From assembly GCA_963761475.1 (NCBI GenBank), contig CAVXGT010000017.1, positions 186,001 through 250,000 on the forward strand: DNA of 64,000 bases. Reading direction: 5' to 3'. The notes below the pieces were generated by a model. The model saw nothing but the letters and a program-made list of their open reading frames with translations, had not been told where the DNA came from and searched no databases. Made by a program: the position numbers and the translations under genes. Shown here one piece after another: positions 45,240 through 54,997 of the stretch (its first letter is position 1; every line of letters begins with the position of its first letter). Source of the stretch: Ga0077555 sp963761475 (lineage in GTDB: Bacteria; Pseudomonadota; Alphaproteobacteria; Rhizobiales; Hyphomicrobiaceae).

Positions 45240-45375
45240 ATTACCTCTCTCTCGCACAGCCGGTACTGGCCGCGTCTATGGTTTTGCAGTGTGTATCGCG
45301 TCGACGCCATCTCTCAGGCAGGAACGGCGTCGATCCCGCGGAAGCATGGAGGCATGGCAAACGCGCACGGTCCCG

Positions 45376-46209
45376 TCAACAGCAGCCACAATCGTCCGGG
45401 TAAAGCCTTTGGTCCATAGATCGGGCGGGTTCTGGGCAATTGCTGTCGCCGACGATGCGAGCAGGCACCCCGGCTACGGTCTTGTTGGGCGGCACATCGT
45501 TGAGCACGACTGATCCTGCCGCCACTTTCGAGCATCGTCCGACCGAGATATTGCCGAGAACCTTGGCGCCGGCCGCCAGCAAGACGTTGTCGCCGATCTT
45601 TGGGTGACGATCGCCGGTTTCCTTACCCGTTCCTCCCAATGTCACATTGTGCAGCAGGGAGACGTTGTCGCCGACCACGGCCGTCTCGCCGATCACGATT
45701 GCGTGCGCATGATCGATGAATATGCCGATGCCGATCCGGGCAGCCGGGTGAATGTCTACAGCGAAGATGCGGCTCGACTGGCTTTGCAGATAAAGCGCGA
45801 AGTCCCTGCGCCCTTCCATCCACAATCTGTGCGCAAATCGATGCGTGACCAGCGCGTGAAATCCCTTGAAGTAGAGCAAAGGCTCGATGAAACGATGGCA
45901 GGCGGGATCACGATCGACGACCGCGGCAAGGTCGGCCCTGAAAGCGCGGCCGAGTTCCGGTTGCGCCTTGATGACATCGGCAAAGACCTGATTGATCAGA
46001 CCGGCATCGACGTCCGAGTGATTGAGGCGCTGGGCCAATCGATGGCACACGGCGTCTTCCAGCCTGTCATGGGATAGCACGGTGGCGTAGATGAACCCGC
46101 CAAGCGCCCGTTCGTTCGCGATGATGCCCTCGGCCTCTTCGCGAACTGTGGCCCAGATCGGATCGACGGTGTGGATGTGCTCGCGCTGGCGCGTATTATC
46201 GGCAAGCAT
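45376..46209 (-). CDS. cysE: Serine O-acetyltransferase
   Basis: A 277-residue enzyme making O-acetylserine for cysteine synthesis. The N-terminal helical domain (VDPIWATVREEAEGI) is followed by the hexapeptide beta-helix: DIHPAARIGIGIFIDHAHAIVIGE across the active-site Asp-His, VSLLHNVTLGGTGKETGDRHPKIG in pieces, and VLNDVPPNKTVAGVPARIVG. The tail ends CGCC, a Cys-rich terminus not typical of CysE. AGGAG seven bases before the ATG at 46209 fixes the start. Confidence 0.94.
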   Translation of the reverse strand: MLADNTRQREHIHTVDPIWATVREEAEGIIANERALGGFIYATVLSHDRLEDAVCHRLAQRLNHSDVDAGLINQVFADVIKAQPELGRAFRADLAAVVDRDPACHRFIEPLLYFKGFHALVTHRFAHRLWMEGRRDFALYLQSQSSRIFAVDIHPAARIGIGIFIDHAHAIVIGETAVVGDNVSLLHNVTLGGTGKETGDRHPKIGDNVLLAAGAKVLGNISVGRCSKVAAGSVVLNDVPPNKTVAGVPARIVGDSNCPEPARSMDQRLYPDDCGCC

Positions 46210-46595
46210 GTTTCGTCTCCTGGCCTCAGGTCCTCCAGGCGCGGTTTCGGGCAGAACCCGTTGAACGCCTATCCCGCCACATGCGATTTCGAGGTAAATG
46301 GGCACTCGGCGCAAGTCAATCAATGGATAATGGTAAGAGAGCAGATGCAACTGCATCTCTGGCGAGGGCGGACTAGACTATCTTAGCCTGTGATTGTGAA
46401 GCGCGGGTGATTTTTCGCGGATCCGGCTCATGATTGACGCGTACGCCGCACACGGCGCATTGGATTTGCACCGGTGTTGACCGCAGCCTGAGCCGCAGAC
46501 GCCCACCATTGACGCACAACCTCCATGGTTCCAGCATGGACGTAAGCGTAATCGGCAGCCCTTTGAAGGGCCGGGCCCACGGAGGGAGGACGACG
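46210..46595. other. Divergent intergenic region between cysE and the thiolase-like gene
   Basis: About 386 bases with no convincing gene; open frames through it lack ribosome sites and family features. It must hold the promoters for cysE (leftward) and for the thiolase-like gene (rightward). A GGAGGGAGGA purine run just before 46596 is the ribosome site of the latter. I could not identify -35/-10 boxes or a riboswitch. Confidence 0.5.
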
Positions 46596-48135
46596 ATGAG
46601 CGACGAAAGCCGCATTCCAGTGCTTGTGGGCGCCGGACAGGTCACGCAACACGAGACCGACCCGAGGGCGGCGCTCGGACCAATGGACCTGACAGCAGCC
46701 GCTTGCCTCAACGCAGCCGAAGACAGCGGAGCGGGAAAGGCGCTTCTCGCCGCGCTCGATACCATCGTCGTTCTGCAGATCCTTTTCCGATACGAGTTGG
46801 CGTTTCAAGAGCCCGTTCGGGGGGCCGACAAACCCGCCGAAATCGTTGGCAAACCGACTCGGTTCAACCAGCGCCAAGCGTCTTGTGTATACACACCCAG
46901 GCGGAAACATGCCGCAATGGTGCATCACCCAACTCTTCCAGATGGTGACGCGTGGCGAGGTCCAGGCCGCGCTTGTCTGCGGCGGCGAGGCGCTCGCCAC
47001 CCAGAAGACGGCCGAGCGGGCCAAGATCGGCCTCGATTGGAACGAAGATGCAGGCGGCGCCTACCAGGACTGGGGTGTAGCAACCCGTGGCTGGAGCGAC
47101 ATCGAGGACCGCCACCGCATGGCCGGCGCCATTTTCGCCTACCCCCTGTTCGAGAACGGCATCCGCGGTCACTTGAAGCGCACGATCCCCGAGCATATGG
47201 CCGCCTGTGGCAAGCTCTTCGCACACTTCGCAGCCGTCGCCGCCAAGAACCCGTTGGCCGACCGACGCAAAGGTTATACGGCCGAGGAAATCGCAACCGT
47301 CAGCGCCGACAACCCTTTCATCGGCTTTCCCTACACCAAGCTAATGAACTCCAACGCCTTTATCGACCAGTCGGCGGCCGTCATCCTGACTTCTGCCGCC
47401 AAGGCGCGCGAGCTTGGTATCCCCGAGAAGAACTGGGTCCACCTGCACGGCTGCGGCGACGCCTATGACCACTGGTTCATCTCCGACCGCAAGAATTACC
47501 ACTCCTCCCCGGCGATGCGTACGGTTGCCAACGAGACCTTCGAGATGGCCGGCATGTCGTTGGCCGACATGGATTTCATCGACCTCTATTCCTGTTTTCC
47601 TTCCGCCGTTGAGATTGCCTGCATGGAAAACGGCATCGCATTCGACGATCCTCGCGGCCTCACCATCACCGGCGGGCTCCCCTACTTCGGCGGTCCCGGC
47701 AACAACTACGTCACCCACTCCATCGCCGAAATGGTCCACAAGGTGCGTTCCAAGCCGGGCTCCAAGGGGCTCGTCACCGCCAACGGCAACTATGTCACCA
47801 AGCAGTCGGCGGGCATCTACTCCACCGACGCGCCGGCCAAGCCCTTCAAGCCGAAAGACCCAAGGACCTACCAGGCGGCTATCGATGCCGATAAGGGCCC
47901 GGAGACCATCGTCACGCCCTCCGGCAAAGGCATCATCGAAACCTACACCGTCATCCACGATCGCAAGGGGCCGAGCTACGCCATCCTTTTTGCTCGCGAT
48001 GCTGAGGGCCGTCGCTTCATCGCCAACACGCCGGATGATGCAGGACTGTTGCGCGATATGACCGAGCGCGACTACCTCAGCGCCACCGGCTCCGTCACCA
48101 GCGCCGACGGTCTCAATGTGTTCAAACCGGCCTGA
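46596..48135 (+). CDS. Thiolase-superfamily (acetyl-CoA acetyltransferase-like) protein, one-base frameshift
   Basis: The N-terminus (MSDESRIPVLVGAGQVTQHE) runs in one frame to about 46780, and the rest (SFSDTSWRFKSPFGGPTNPP onward) continues in the next frame to the stop. Removing one base near 46776-46788 gives 512 residues, normal for the SCP-x/acetyl-CoA acetyltransferase-like group. The segment PGGNMPQWCITQLFQMVTRGE replaces the usual CATGS nucleophile region, and the late GNYVTKQSAG replaces the CGGG motif. True thiolase activity is therefore uncertain. It precedes an enoyl-CoA hydratase gene by 25 bases. Confidence 0.82.
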
Positions 48136-48160
48136 GCCGCCATAGCAGAGAAAGCAACCG

Positions 48161-48955
48161 ATGGCAGCAATAGCCGCAGGCCGCCTAACCACCCGCACTG
48201 ACGGCCCCGTGGCCTGGATCACTATCGACAACCCAGCGCGCCTCAATGCGTTCACGCGTGACATGTGGGCGGCCGTCCCAGGCCACATTGCCGCCGCCGA
48301 GGCCGATGAAGCCGTCCGCGTCATCGTCATCACTGGCGCCGGCACCAAGGCATTCTCCGCCGGCGCCGACATTTCGGAATTCGGTGCCAATCGGACGGGG
48401 GAGGCCGCGCGCGCCTACGACGAGATCAACGACGCGGCCTACCAGGCAATACTAGCTGCCCGAAAACCCACCGTTGCGATGGTCGCCGGCTATTGTTTCG
48501 GCGGCGCGTGTGAAATGGCGATCTGCTGTGACCTGAGGATCGCCGCGGACAACGCGAGCTTCTCGGTGCCGGCAGCGAAGCTCTCGCTCGGCTATAACCC
48601 CAGGTGGATACGCCCGATGCTGGCTGTCATGTCGGCGGCCAAAGTGAAAGAAATGCTGTTTACCGCCCGGCGCTACTCGGCAGTTGAGGCATTGGCCATG
48701 GGGCTGGTGAACAATGTGGTGCCACTCGCCGACATCGAATCGCACACGCTCGCATTGGCCGCCGAAATTTCGGACAACGCCCCATTGACCTTGCGAGCGG
48801 CCAAGGCCAGCGTCGATGCTCTGGCCACCCACCCAGAAAGTGCAGACCTCTCAGCCCTCGATTCAATGGTGCACGCCTGCTTCGATAGTGACGACTTCAA
48901 GGAGGGAGCCCGGGCCTTCATGGAAAAGCGCAAACCGAAATTCCGTGGACGATAA
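48161..48955 (+). CDS. Enoyl-CoA hydratase/isomerase family protein
   Basis: A 264-residue crotonase: oxyanion loop KAFSAGADISEFG (about 65-77) and GYCFGGACEMAICCDLR (about 110-126), and the family end FMEKRKPKFRGR. Two Cys sit in the second oxyanion segment, unlike the copy at 6344. It is co-transcribed with the thiolase-like gene and probably acts on the same acyl-CoA series. Confidence 0.93.
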   Translation: MAAIAAGRLTTRTDGPVAWITIDNPARLNAFTRDMWAAVPGHIAAAEADEAVRVIVITGAGTKAFSAGADISEFGANRTGEAARAYDEINDAAYQAILAARKPTVAMVAGYCFGGACEMAICCDLRIAADNASFSVPAAKLSLGYNPRWIRPMLAVMSAAKVKEMLFTARRYSAVEALAMGLVNNVVPLADIESHTLALAAEISDNAPLTLRAAKASVDALATHPESADLSALDSMVHACFDSDDFKEGARAFMEKRKPKFRGR

Positions 48956-49098
48956 GCCGCCGTCGGTTGTGCCTCTGCCGGGAAAGGTGAGACGTGTCGT
49001 GCGCTACGCTTTCTTCGGACCTGGCGCGAGCGCGCCATCGCGACGCGGCAAAGCATTTGCCTTCCCCGCAATACTCGAAGTGACCAAGGGATGACGCC

Positions 49099-49665
49099 AT
49101 GGCGGCAAGCCGAAAACTGCGCATTTATCTCGCTGGACCCGAAGTGTTCCTCCCCGATGCCAAGGCCGTCGGGCGCGCCAAGGTCGAGATGGCATCCGAA
49201 TATGGTTTCGAAGGCGTATTTCCCCTCGATGCCCAGGTCGATCTCGTCGGCAAGGCGAAGTCCGTTCAAGCCGGGCTTATATTTGCGGCGTGCGAAGGAC
49301 TCATGGACACTTGCGACTTCGCCATTGCCAACCTCACGCCATTTCGTGGCGTGTCGATGGATTCAGGCACGGCATACGAGATCGGTTACATGCGCGCGCG
49401 AGGGCATCGCGTTCTCGGCTACACTAATATGGTTGGCGACTTGGCATCGCGCGCCCGCGCATTCCGAAGCCGAGGCATCCCGGCTGGCGATTGCGATCGT
49501 CCGGACTGCGAGATCGAGGACTTCGACCTCGTCGAGAACATCATGATAGCCGTTGCCATACGCGAAAGTGGAGGGGTCGTTGTCCAGCACGCCGGCAATG
49601 GTGACATGCATGACCTCACTGGCTATCGCACTTGCCTCGAGCAGGCGCGTGGCCTCTTCCGCTAA
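49099..49665 (+). CDS. Nucleoside 2-deoxyribosyltransferase family protein
   Basis: A 188-residue protein. RIYLAGPEVFLPDA opens the Rossmann-like fold, followed by YGFEGVFPLDAQ, then CDFAIANLTPFRGVSMDSGTAYEIGYM in parts. The Glu of GTAYEIGYM is the expected nucleophile of NDT enzymes, and DSGT is the usual substrate loop. It would exchange or hydrolyse deoxynucleosides or modified nucleotides. There is no other nucleotide-salvage gene in the neighbourhood. Confidence 0.88.
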   Translation: MAASRKLRIYLAGPEVFLPDAKAVGRAKVEMASEYGFEGVFPLDAQVDLVGKAKSVQAGLIFAACEGLMDTCDFAIANLTPFRGVSMDSGTAYEIGYMRARGHRVLGYTNMVGDLASRARAFRSRGIPAGDCDRPDCEIEDFDLVENIMIAVAIRESGGVVVQHAGNGDMHDLTGYRTCLEQARGLFR

Positions 49666-49779
49666 GGGCCTCTCTGGTTACCGCCGAAGTCCGCAAGGAC
49701 CCGACGCTTGACGAAACCGATCGCCTTCCTGCCCCATGGCCGCATCGGATTATTCTGACGGCTTCGAGCGGAGGTAACG

Positions 49780-50601
49780 ATGGCGATCGAAATTCCAGAC
49801 GACGAAGGCTTCACCGGCAAGGTGGCGATCGTCGCCGGCGGCGGTGCTGCAGCGGACGGTATCGGCAATGGTAGGGCCGCTTCCATTCTGTTGGCGCGGG
49901 CCGGCGCCAAAGTCCTGGTCGTCGACTACGACCAGCGTCTCGCCGAGCGCACGGTCGCCATGATCACCGAGGCAGGCGGTACCGCCATGGCGCTCGGCGC
50001 AGACTTGACGGTTCCCGCCGAAGCGAAGCGCATGGTCGAGGCGGCGGTCGACCACTACGGCCGGCTAGATTTCCTCGACAATAACATCGGCATCTCCTCC
50101 AAGGGGTCGGTCGTCGACGAACCGCTCGAGACCTGGCAGCGCATGATGCAGGTGAACGTCGAGGTCATGTTCCTGACGGCAAAGCACGCCATCCCGGCCA
50201 TAAAGAAAACGGCGGGCAAGGGGGCGATCGTCAATATTTCGTCGATTTCCGCGCTGAGGCCACGTGGGCTCACCATCTATACCACCACCAAGGCGGCAGT
50301 CATCGGCCTGACGCAGGCGATGGCGGTTGATCATGGCAAGGAAGGTATCCGGGTGAATTGCGTGGCACCGGGCCCCGTCTACACGCCGATGGTGTATGCA
50401 CGCGGCAATGGCATGGAGCCGGCGGTTCGCGATACCCGTCGCCGCGCATCCGTCCTGGGCCTTGAAGGCACGGGATGGGACATCGGCAACGCTGTCCGCT
50501 TTCTGTTGTCAGACCGAGCCCGCTACATCACCGGCCATACTTTGGTAGTCGATGGAGGGGTGACGCTCCAAGCACCGGAACGCGAAAGCCGCAACGAATA
50601 G
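49780..50601 (+). CDS. SDR-family oxidoreductase
   Basis: A 273-residue classical-type SDR with cofactor loop VAGGGAAADGIGNGRA (an expanded Gly-rich loop), Asp in VLVVDYDQR suggesting NAD preference, the active-site set Ser in VNISSIS and Tyr/Lys in YTTTKAAVIG, and C-terminal HTLVVDGG. The usual NNAG reads DNNIG. GGAGG sits six bases before the ATG. It is followed after 35 bases by the carboxymuconolactone decarboxylase-like gene. Confidence 0.92.
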   Translation: MAIEIPDDEGFTGKVAIVAGGGAAADGIGNGRAASILLARAGAKVLVVDYDQRLAERTVAMITEAGGTAMALGADLTVPAEAKRMVEAAVDHYGRLDFLDNNIGISSKGSVVDEPLETWQRMMQVNVEVMFLTAKHAIPAIKKTAGKGAIVNISSISALRPRGLTIYTTTKAAVIGLTQAMAVDHGKEGIRVNCVAPGPVYTPMVYARGNGMEPAVRDTRRRASVLGLEGTGWDIGNAVRFLLSDRARYITGHTLVVDGGVTLQAPERESRNE

Positions 50602-50636
50602 TTTTTCAACATCAATCAGCCTCAGAGGTCGCCGCC

Positions 50637-51194
50637 ATGGCCCGCCTTCCTTACCTTGAAAAGTCCGATCTTCCTGCCGAGCACCAGGATCTGCTCAAGC
50701 GAGAGATCACCCTCTTCAAATGCATGACGCATAGCCCCAATGCTGCCCGAGCTTTCCAGGGATTGGGTGGATTCATCAGGCATAAGAGCAAACTCGATCC
50801 GAGATTGCGTGAGATCGCCATCCTCGCCGTCGGCTGGATCACTCAGGCTCCCTATGAGTGGTCTCACCACGTCAAGATTGGGCAGGAATTTGGGGTTTCC
50901 GAGGACGATATTCGCGCCCTCATCGCTGAGTGCGACGGCAAGCCGAGCAGTCTCGAACCTGTGGCCAAGCTGATCATCAAGGCAGCCGGCGAGTTGACCC
51001 GCGACATGGCCGTCTCTGACGCGACCTTTCGCGAACTTCAGGTTCATTTCGACCATGAGCGGATGACGGATCTGGTCATCACCATGGCCTTCTACAATGC
51101 CGTCGTCCGCTACCTCGGCTCGATGCGTATCGATGTCGAGCCCGAGTACCAGCCCTATCTCGACATGTTTCCGCTCCGCGCCCCGATGTACTGA
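50637..51194 (+). CDS. Carboxymuconolactone decarboxylase / AhpD-family protein
   Basis: A 185-residue helical protein with the CMD fold: RAFQGLGGFIRHKSKLDPRL, then REIAILAVGWITQAPYEWSHH. The CxxC of AhpD is absent (the position reads TQAPYEWSHH), so it is not a disulfide reductase; many catabolic CMD proteins look like this. The start at 50637 is family-typical. It is probably co-transcribed with the SDR gene. Confidence 0.9.
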   Translation: MARLPYLEKSDLPAEHQDLLKREITLFKCMTHSPNAARAFQGLGGFIRHKSKLDPRLREIAILAVGWITQAPYEWSHHVKIGQEFGVSEDDIRALIAECDGKPSSLEPVAKLIIKAAGELTRDMAVSDATFRELQVHFDHERMTDLVITMAFYNAVVRYLGSMRIDVEPEYQPYLDMFPLRAPMY

Positions 51195-51356
51195 GGAGGT
51201 TCGGTTAACCGGCCGGCCCGAAGGCTGAATTTCGGCGACTCATGGGCTTGCTTGTCGGACCCTAGCCGGGATACGGTCAAACCAACAAAAAGAGTTCATC
51301 CACTCACGCGGCTTGCGTGCAGTGCGATAGCGGTGTGAACAACAGGGAGGAAATAT

Positions 51357-52956
51357 ATGACAGGCAAGTTCCTGGCAGGTGTTCTCGCGTCTGCTGTGGC
51401 CCTTACCGGGGCACTGGGTCCTGCGATCGCCCAGACGAATGGCGGTATCCTCAAAGGCTACCATCGCGACAACCCGCCGTCAGGGTCGCCGCACGAGGAA
51501 GCGACGATCTCCACGGTTCAGCAGTACATGGGCGTGTTCAATAATCTGGTTGTTTTCGATCCGGACAAGCGGGTGGAGAGCGCCGATAGCATCGTGCCCG
51601 ATCTGGCGACGAGCTGGAGCTGGGACGAGTCAAAGACGAAGCTGACCTTCAAGCTGCGCTCTGGCGTCAAGTGGCACGATGGAAAGCCCTTCACTGCGAA
51701 CGACGTCAAGTGCACGTTCGACCTGCTTCAGGGCAAGTCCAAGGACAAGCTCCGCAAGAACCCGCGCTCGATCTGGTACCACAACCTGAAAGAGGTCACC
51801 GTCAACGGCGACAACGAGGCAACTCTTCGTGCTTGGGCGGCCGCAGCCGTCCATCCTGATGATGCTGGCCGCCGGCTATTCGCCGATGTATCCGTGCCAT
51901 GTCTCTGCGCAGAAGATGCGCACCGATCCGATCGGCACCGGTCCCTTCAAGTTCGTCGAATTCAAGCGCAACGAGTACTTGAAGTTCGTCAAGAACCCGG
52001 ACTACTGGAAGAAGGGCAAACCCCATCTCGACGGGCACGAGTGGCGCATCATTAGCAACCGATCGACGCGAATTCTGGCTTTTGCGAACGGCGATTTCGA
52101 CATCACGTTCGATTCTGACGTGACGGTGCCACTGCTGAAGGACCTGAAGAGCCAGGCACCGAAAGTGGTTTGCGACCTGAAATCCACCGGCGTTTCGACG
52201 AACCTGATCGTGAACTCGTCATCGGCGCCCTTCAATGATCCCAAGATCCGCCAAGCCATGGCTATGGCCATGGACCGCAAGGCTTTCATCAAGATCATCA
52301 GCGAGGACAACGATGTCATGGGCGCGGCAATGCTGCCGGAGCCCGATGGCAAGTGGGGAATGCCGCCTGACAAGCTCAAGCAGCTCCCAGGTTATGGCGA
52401 CGACGTCGCCAAGAGTCAGGCTGAGGCGCGTAAGATCATGGAGGGCCTTGGCTACTCGGCCTCGAACCCGCTGAAGGTCAAGATCTCTACGCGCAACATC
52501 GCAATCTACCGCGATCCCGCCGTCATCCTCATCGACCAGCTCAAAAACATCCATATCGCCGGTGAGCTCGAGGTCGTGGATACGTCTATCTGGCACGCCA
52601 AAGTGGCGCGCAAGGACTATGCCGTTGGCCTGAACCTTACGGGTGTTGGCGTCGATGATCCCGACGTCAATTTTTATGAGAACTACAAGTGCGAGTCGCA
52701 GCGCAACTACACTCAGTACTGCAACAAGGACCTCGAGAAGCTGTTCGACAAGCAGTCCCAGGAGTTCGACGAGGCCAAGCGTAAGGAGATTGTCTGGGAG
52801 ATCGAGAAACAACTCGCTCTCGATGTCGCTCGTCCCATCCTCTATCACGGCAAGAACGCGACCTGTTGGCATCCTCACGTCAAGGGCGTGAAGCTGCATT
52901 CCAACAGCATCTACAATTCTTGGCGCCTGGAAGATGTGTGGATGGACAAGAAATAG
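51357..52956 (+). CDS. ABC transporter substrate-binding protein, family 5 (DppA/OppA-like), one-base frameshift
   Basis: The signal peptide MTGKFLAGVLASAVALTG ends in AIAQ near residue 26. The first part reads to about 51825 (WSWDESKTKLTFKLRSGVKW; KEVTVNGDNEATL). The rest, from LGRPQPSILMMLAAGYSPMY to the C-terminal NSWRLEDVWMDKK, is one frame later. Deleting one base near 51822-51829 restores a 532-residue family-5 binding protein. GGGAGGA before the ATG is strong. With the next four genes it forms a complete importer, probably for peptides or a related small molecule. Confidence 0.88.
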
Positions 52957-52980
52957 CTGTCGAGACGCCCACCACTAGGC

Positions 52981-53011
52981 CCGGCTGCGTCACGACCAGT
53001 GCCGCAGCCGG
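52981..53011 (+). terminator. Stem-loop between binding-protein and permease genes
   Basis: CCGGCTGCG and CGCAGCCGG form a perfect 9-base stem with a 13-base loop, followed by TTGTTT. It sits 24 bases after the binding-protein stop and 74 bases before the permease start. In ABC operons such elements often attenuate read-through so that the binding protein is made in excess. The weak T-run suggests a partial terminator or 3' stability element. Confidence 0.6.
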
Positions 53012-53085
53012 TTGTTTCTCGCCAGTAATGTCCCATTGCAGAAGGCAATCGGGACGCCCAAGAGCCAGCCCCGACGGAGGTGGTT

Positions 53086-54033
53086 GTGACGACATATATC
53101 ATCAGGCGTGTGCTGTTGATGTTCCTGACGTTGTTCGGGATGTCGGTGCTCATTTTTGTCATGCTGCGCCTTGTGCCGGGCAACATCGTCGACATTCTCT
53201 TCGACTCGGCAGGCTTTATCGATCCCGTCGAAAAGAAGCGTATCGAGGCTGAACTCGGGCTAAATCTGCCGATTTATCAGCAGTATTGGAATTGGATCTA
53301 CGGTCTCGCACAAGGCGATCTCGGCTACGCCTACGTGTCGGAGAAGCCGGCGCTCGACGAGATTCTGCCTCGCATTCCGATCACCGCCAAGCTGGCCGGC
53401 ATGGCACTGTTCTTTTCAGTCCTCTTTGGCGTGCCGTTGGGCGTGATTTCCGCCGTCAAGCAGGACTCGACGCTCGACTATGTGCTGCGCGTCGTGAGCC
53501 TGAGCGGCCTATCGCTACCGTCATTCTGGTTGGGTCTGCTGATCCTGATGGCTTCGGTCGCCTGGCTCGGCGCGATCCCCATTTATACCGAGACACCGGC
53601 GACCTGGTGGGATGAAATCCTGCTGCTCAGTGTGCCGGCTGCCGCCGTAGGGTTCCGTGCCTCGGCACTGATCATGCGACTTACGCGTTCGTCGATGCTT
53701 GAAGTGTTGCGGCAGGACTATATCCGAACAGCGCGCTCTAAGGGGGCTTCGGAGAACACTGTCAACTACAGCCACGCGCTCCGCAACGCCGTGCTGCCTG
53801 TCATTACCATCATCGGTATCGAGGCAGCTTTCCTCATCGGCGGCCTTATCGTGACGGAGACTGTCTTCAATATACCTGGCGTGGCCCGCTTCCTCGTCGA
53901 GGCCATCCTCTGGCGTGATTACCCGATCGTCCAGAATCTGGTCATGCTGATCGCCGTCGTGACGGTGGTTGTTAATTTCCTGGTCGACATGGCCTATTTG
54001 GTCCTCGATCCGCGCATCAAGTACGAGAGCTGA
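53086..54033 (+). CDS. ABC transporter permease, DppB/OppB-like
   Basis: A 315-residue inner-membrane permease with about six spans. The first (VLLMFLTLFGMSVLIFVML) is followed by the family motif RLVPGN, and the cytoplasmic loop with the EAA motif reads DYIRTARSKGASENTV. GGAGG with 5-base spacing favours GTG at 53086 over GTG at 53080. It pairs with the DppC-like gene 22 bases later. Confidence 0.93.
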   Translation: MTTYIIRRVLLMFLTLFGMSVLIFVMLRLVPGNIVDILFDSAGFIDPVEKKRIEAELGLNLPIYQQYWNWIYGLAQGDLGYAYVSEKPALDEILPRIPITAKLAGMALFFSVLFGVPLGVISAVKQDSTLDYVLRVVSLSGLSLPSFWLGLLILMASVAWLGAIPIYTETPATWWDEILLLSVPAAAVGFRASALIMRLTRSSMLEVLRQDYIRTARSKGASENTVNYSHALRNAVLPVITIIGIEAAFLIGGLIVTETVFNIPGVARFLVEAILWRDYPIVQNLVMLIAVVTVVVNFLVDMAYLVLDPRIKYES

Positions 54034-54055
54034 GGCTCATCCAGGAGGTCTGCTA

Positions 54056-54951
54056 ATGGCAGTCGCTGAACATCAGGCCGAACTTGAACGCGCCGGTGCC
54101 AATATCGATAGCACCTGGGGGCGCCTGACCTATTATATGCGCCGCTATCCACTAGGGGCGTTCGGAGCGCTGATTGTCATCATCTTCGTGTTGATGGCAA
54201 TCCTGGCGCCATGGCTTGCGCAATACGACCCGACCACGACCAATGCTCAGGATTCGCTAGCTCGCCCCGGGGGGGAGCACATCCTGGGGGCCGATTTCAT
54301 GGGGCGAGATCTGTTCAGCCGCATCATATGGGGCGCGCGTATCTCACTGATGGTCGGCATTGGCTCCACGATATTGGGCTGCTTCTTCGGTGCCGTCATC
54401 GGCCTCCTTTCCGGCTACTACGGCGGCTGGCTGGATCTCATCACGCAGCGCATCATCGACATTATGCAGGCCCTGCCGCTCCTGGTGATGGCCCTGCTCA
54501 TGGCCGCCTCGCTCGGACCGTCGTTGATCAACACGATAATCGCCATCTCGATCCCGATCGTCCCCAACGTCGCGCGCGTCATCCGGTCGAACGTGCTGGC
54601 ACTACGGGAAATGCCCTATGTCGAGGCCGCCAAGGCCGTCGGCATGGGCGAAACCAAGATCGCTTTCCGGCACGTCCTGCCGAACACGCTTGCGCCCTTG
54701 ATCGTCATCGCGACAGCCCAGCTCGGATCGGCAATTCTGACCGAAATCGTCGCTCTCGTTCCTGGGGCTCGGTATCCCTGAGCCTCACCCCTCGTGGGGC
54801 CGCATGCTGTCTGAAATCGGCCGCCGAGTATGCCCGTACCGCGCCGTGGCTCGTGATCTTCCCGGGTATCGCCATCAGCCTGGCCGTGTTCGGCACCAAC
54901 CTACTCGGTGACGCCATGCGCGACATCCTCGATCCGAGGCAGCGCAGTTGA
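54056..54951 (+). CDS. ABC transporter permease, DppC/OppC-like, two one-base frameshifts
   Basis: Starting after AGGAGG (7-base spacing), the frame encodes the expected N-terminal OppC domain, the LGADFMGRDLFSRIIWGAR motif and the EAA loop (YVEAAKAVGMGETKI). It then breaks twice. Removing one A from GAAATC at 54743-54748 gives TESSLSFLGLG, and one from GAAATC at 54813-54818 gives LSESAAEYARTAPW, leading to the normal end NLLGDAMRDILDPRQ. The repaired length is 297 residues. Both breaks lie in GANTC contexts, so they look like sequence-consensus errors. Confidence 0.87.
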
Positions 54952-54997
54952 TGACAGACCGACCGATGGTTTTGACCCGCACGATACCGTCAGGAGC

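Noticed and set aside
46434..47468. 344-residue plus-strand frame as a separate gene
   Set aside because: Its first part is the true N-terminus of the thiolase-like protein, but after about 46780 it is an Arg-rich out-of-frame reading.
54743..54818. Programmed frameshifting in the permease gene
   Set aside because: No slippery heptamer or pseudoknot is evident, two shifts occur close together, and similar shifts occur in unrelated genes.
54211..54951. Separate 246-residue protein in the DppC region
   Set aside because: Only its last about 40 residues are DppC-like; the rest is an out-of-frame reading of the permease.
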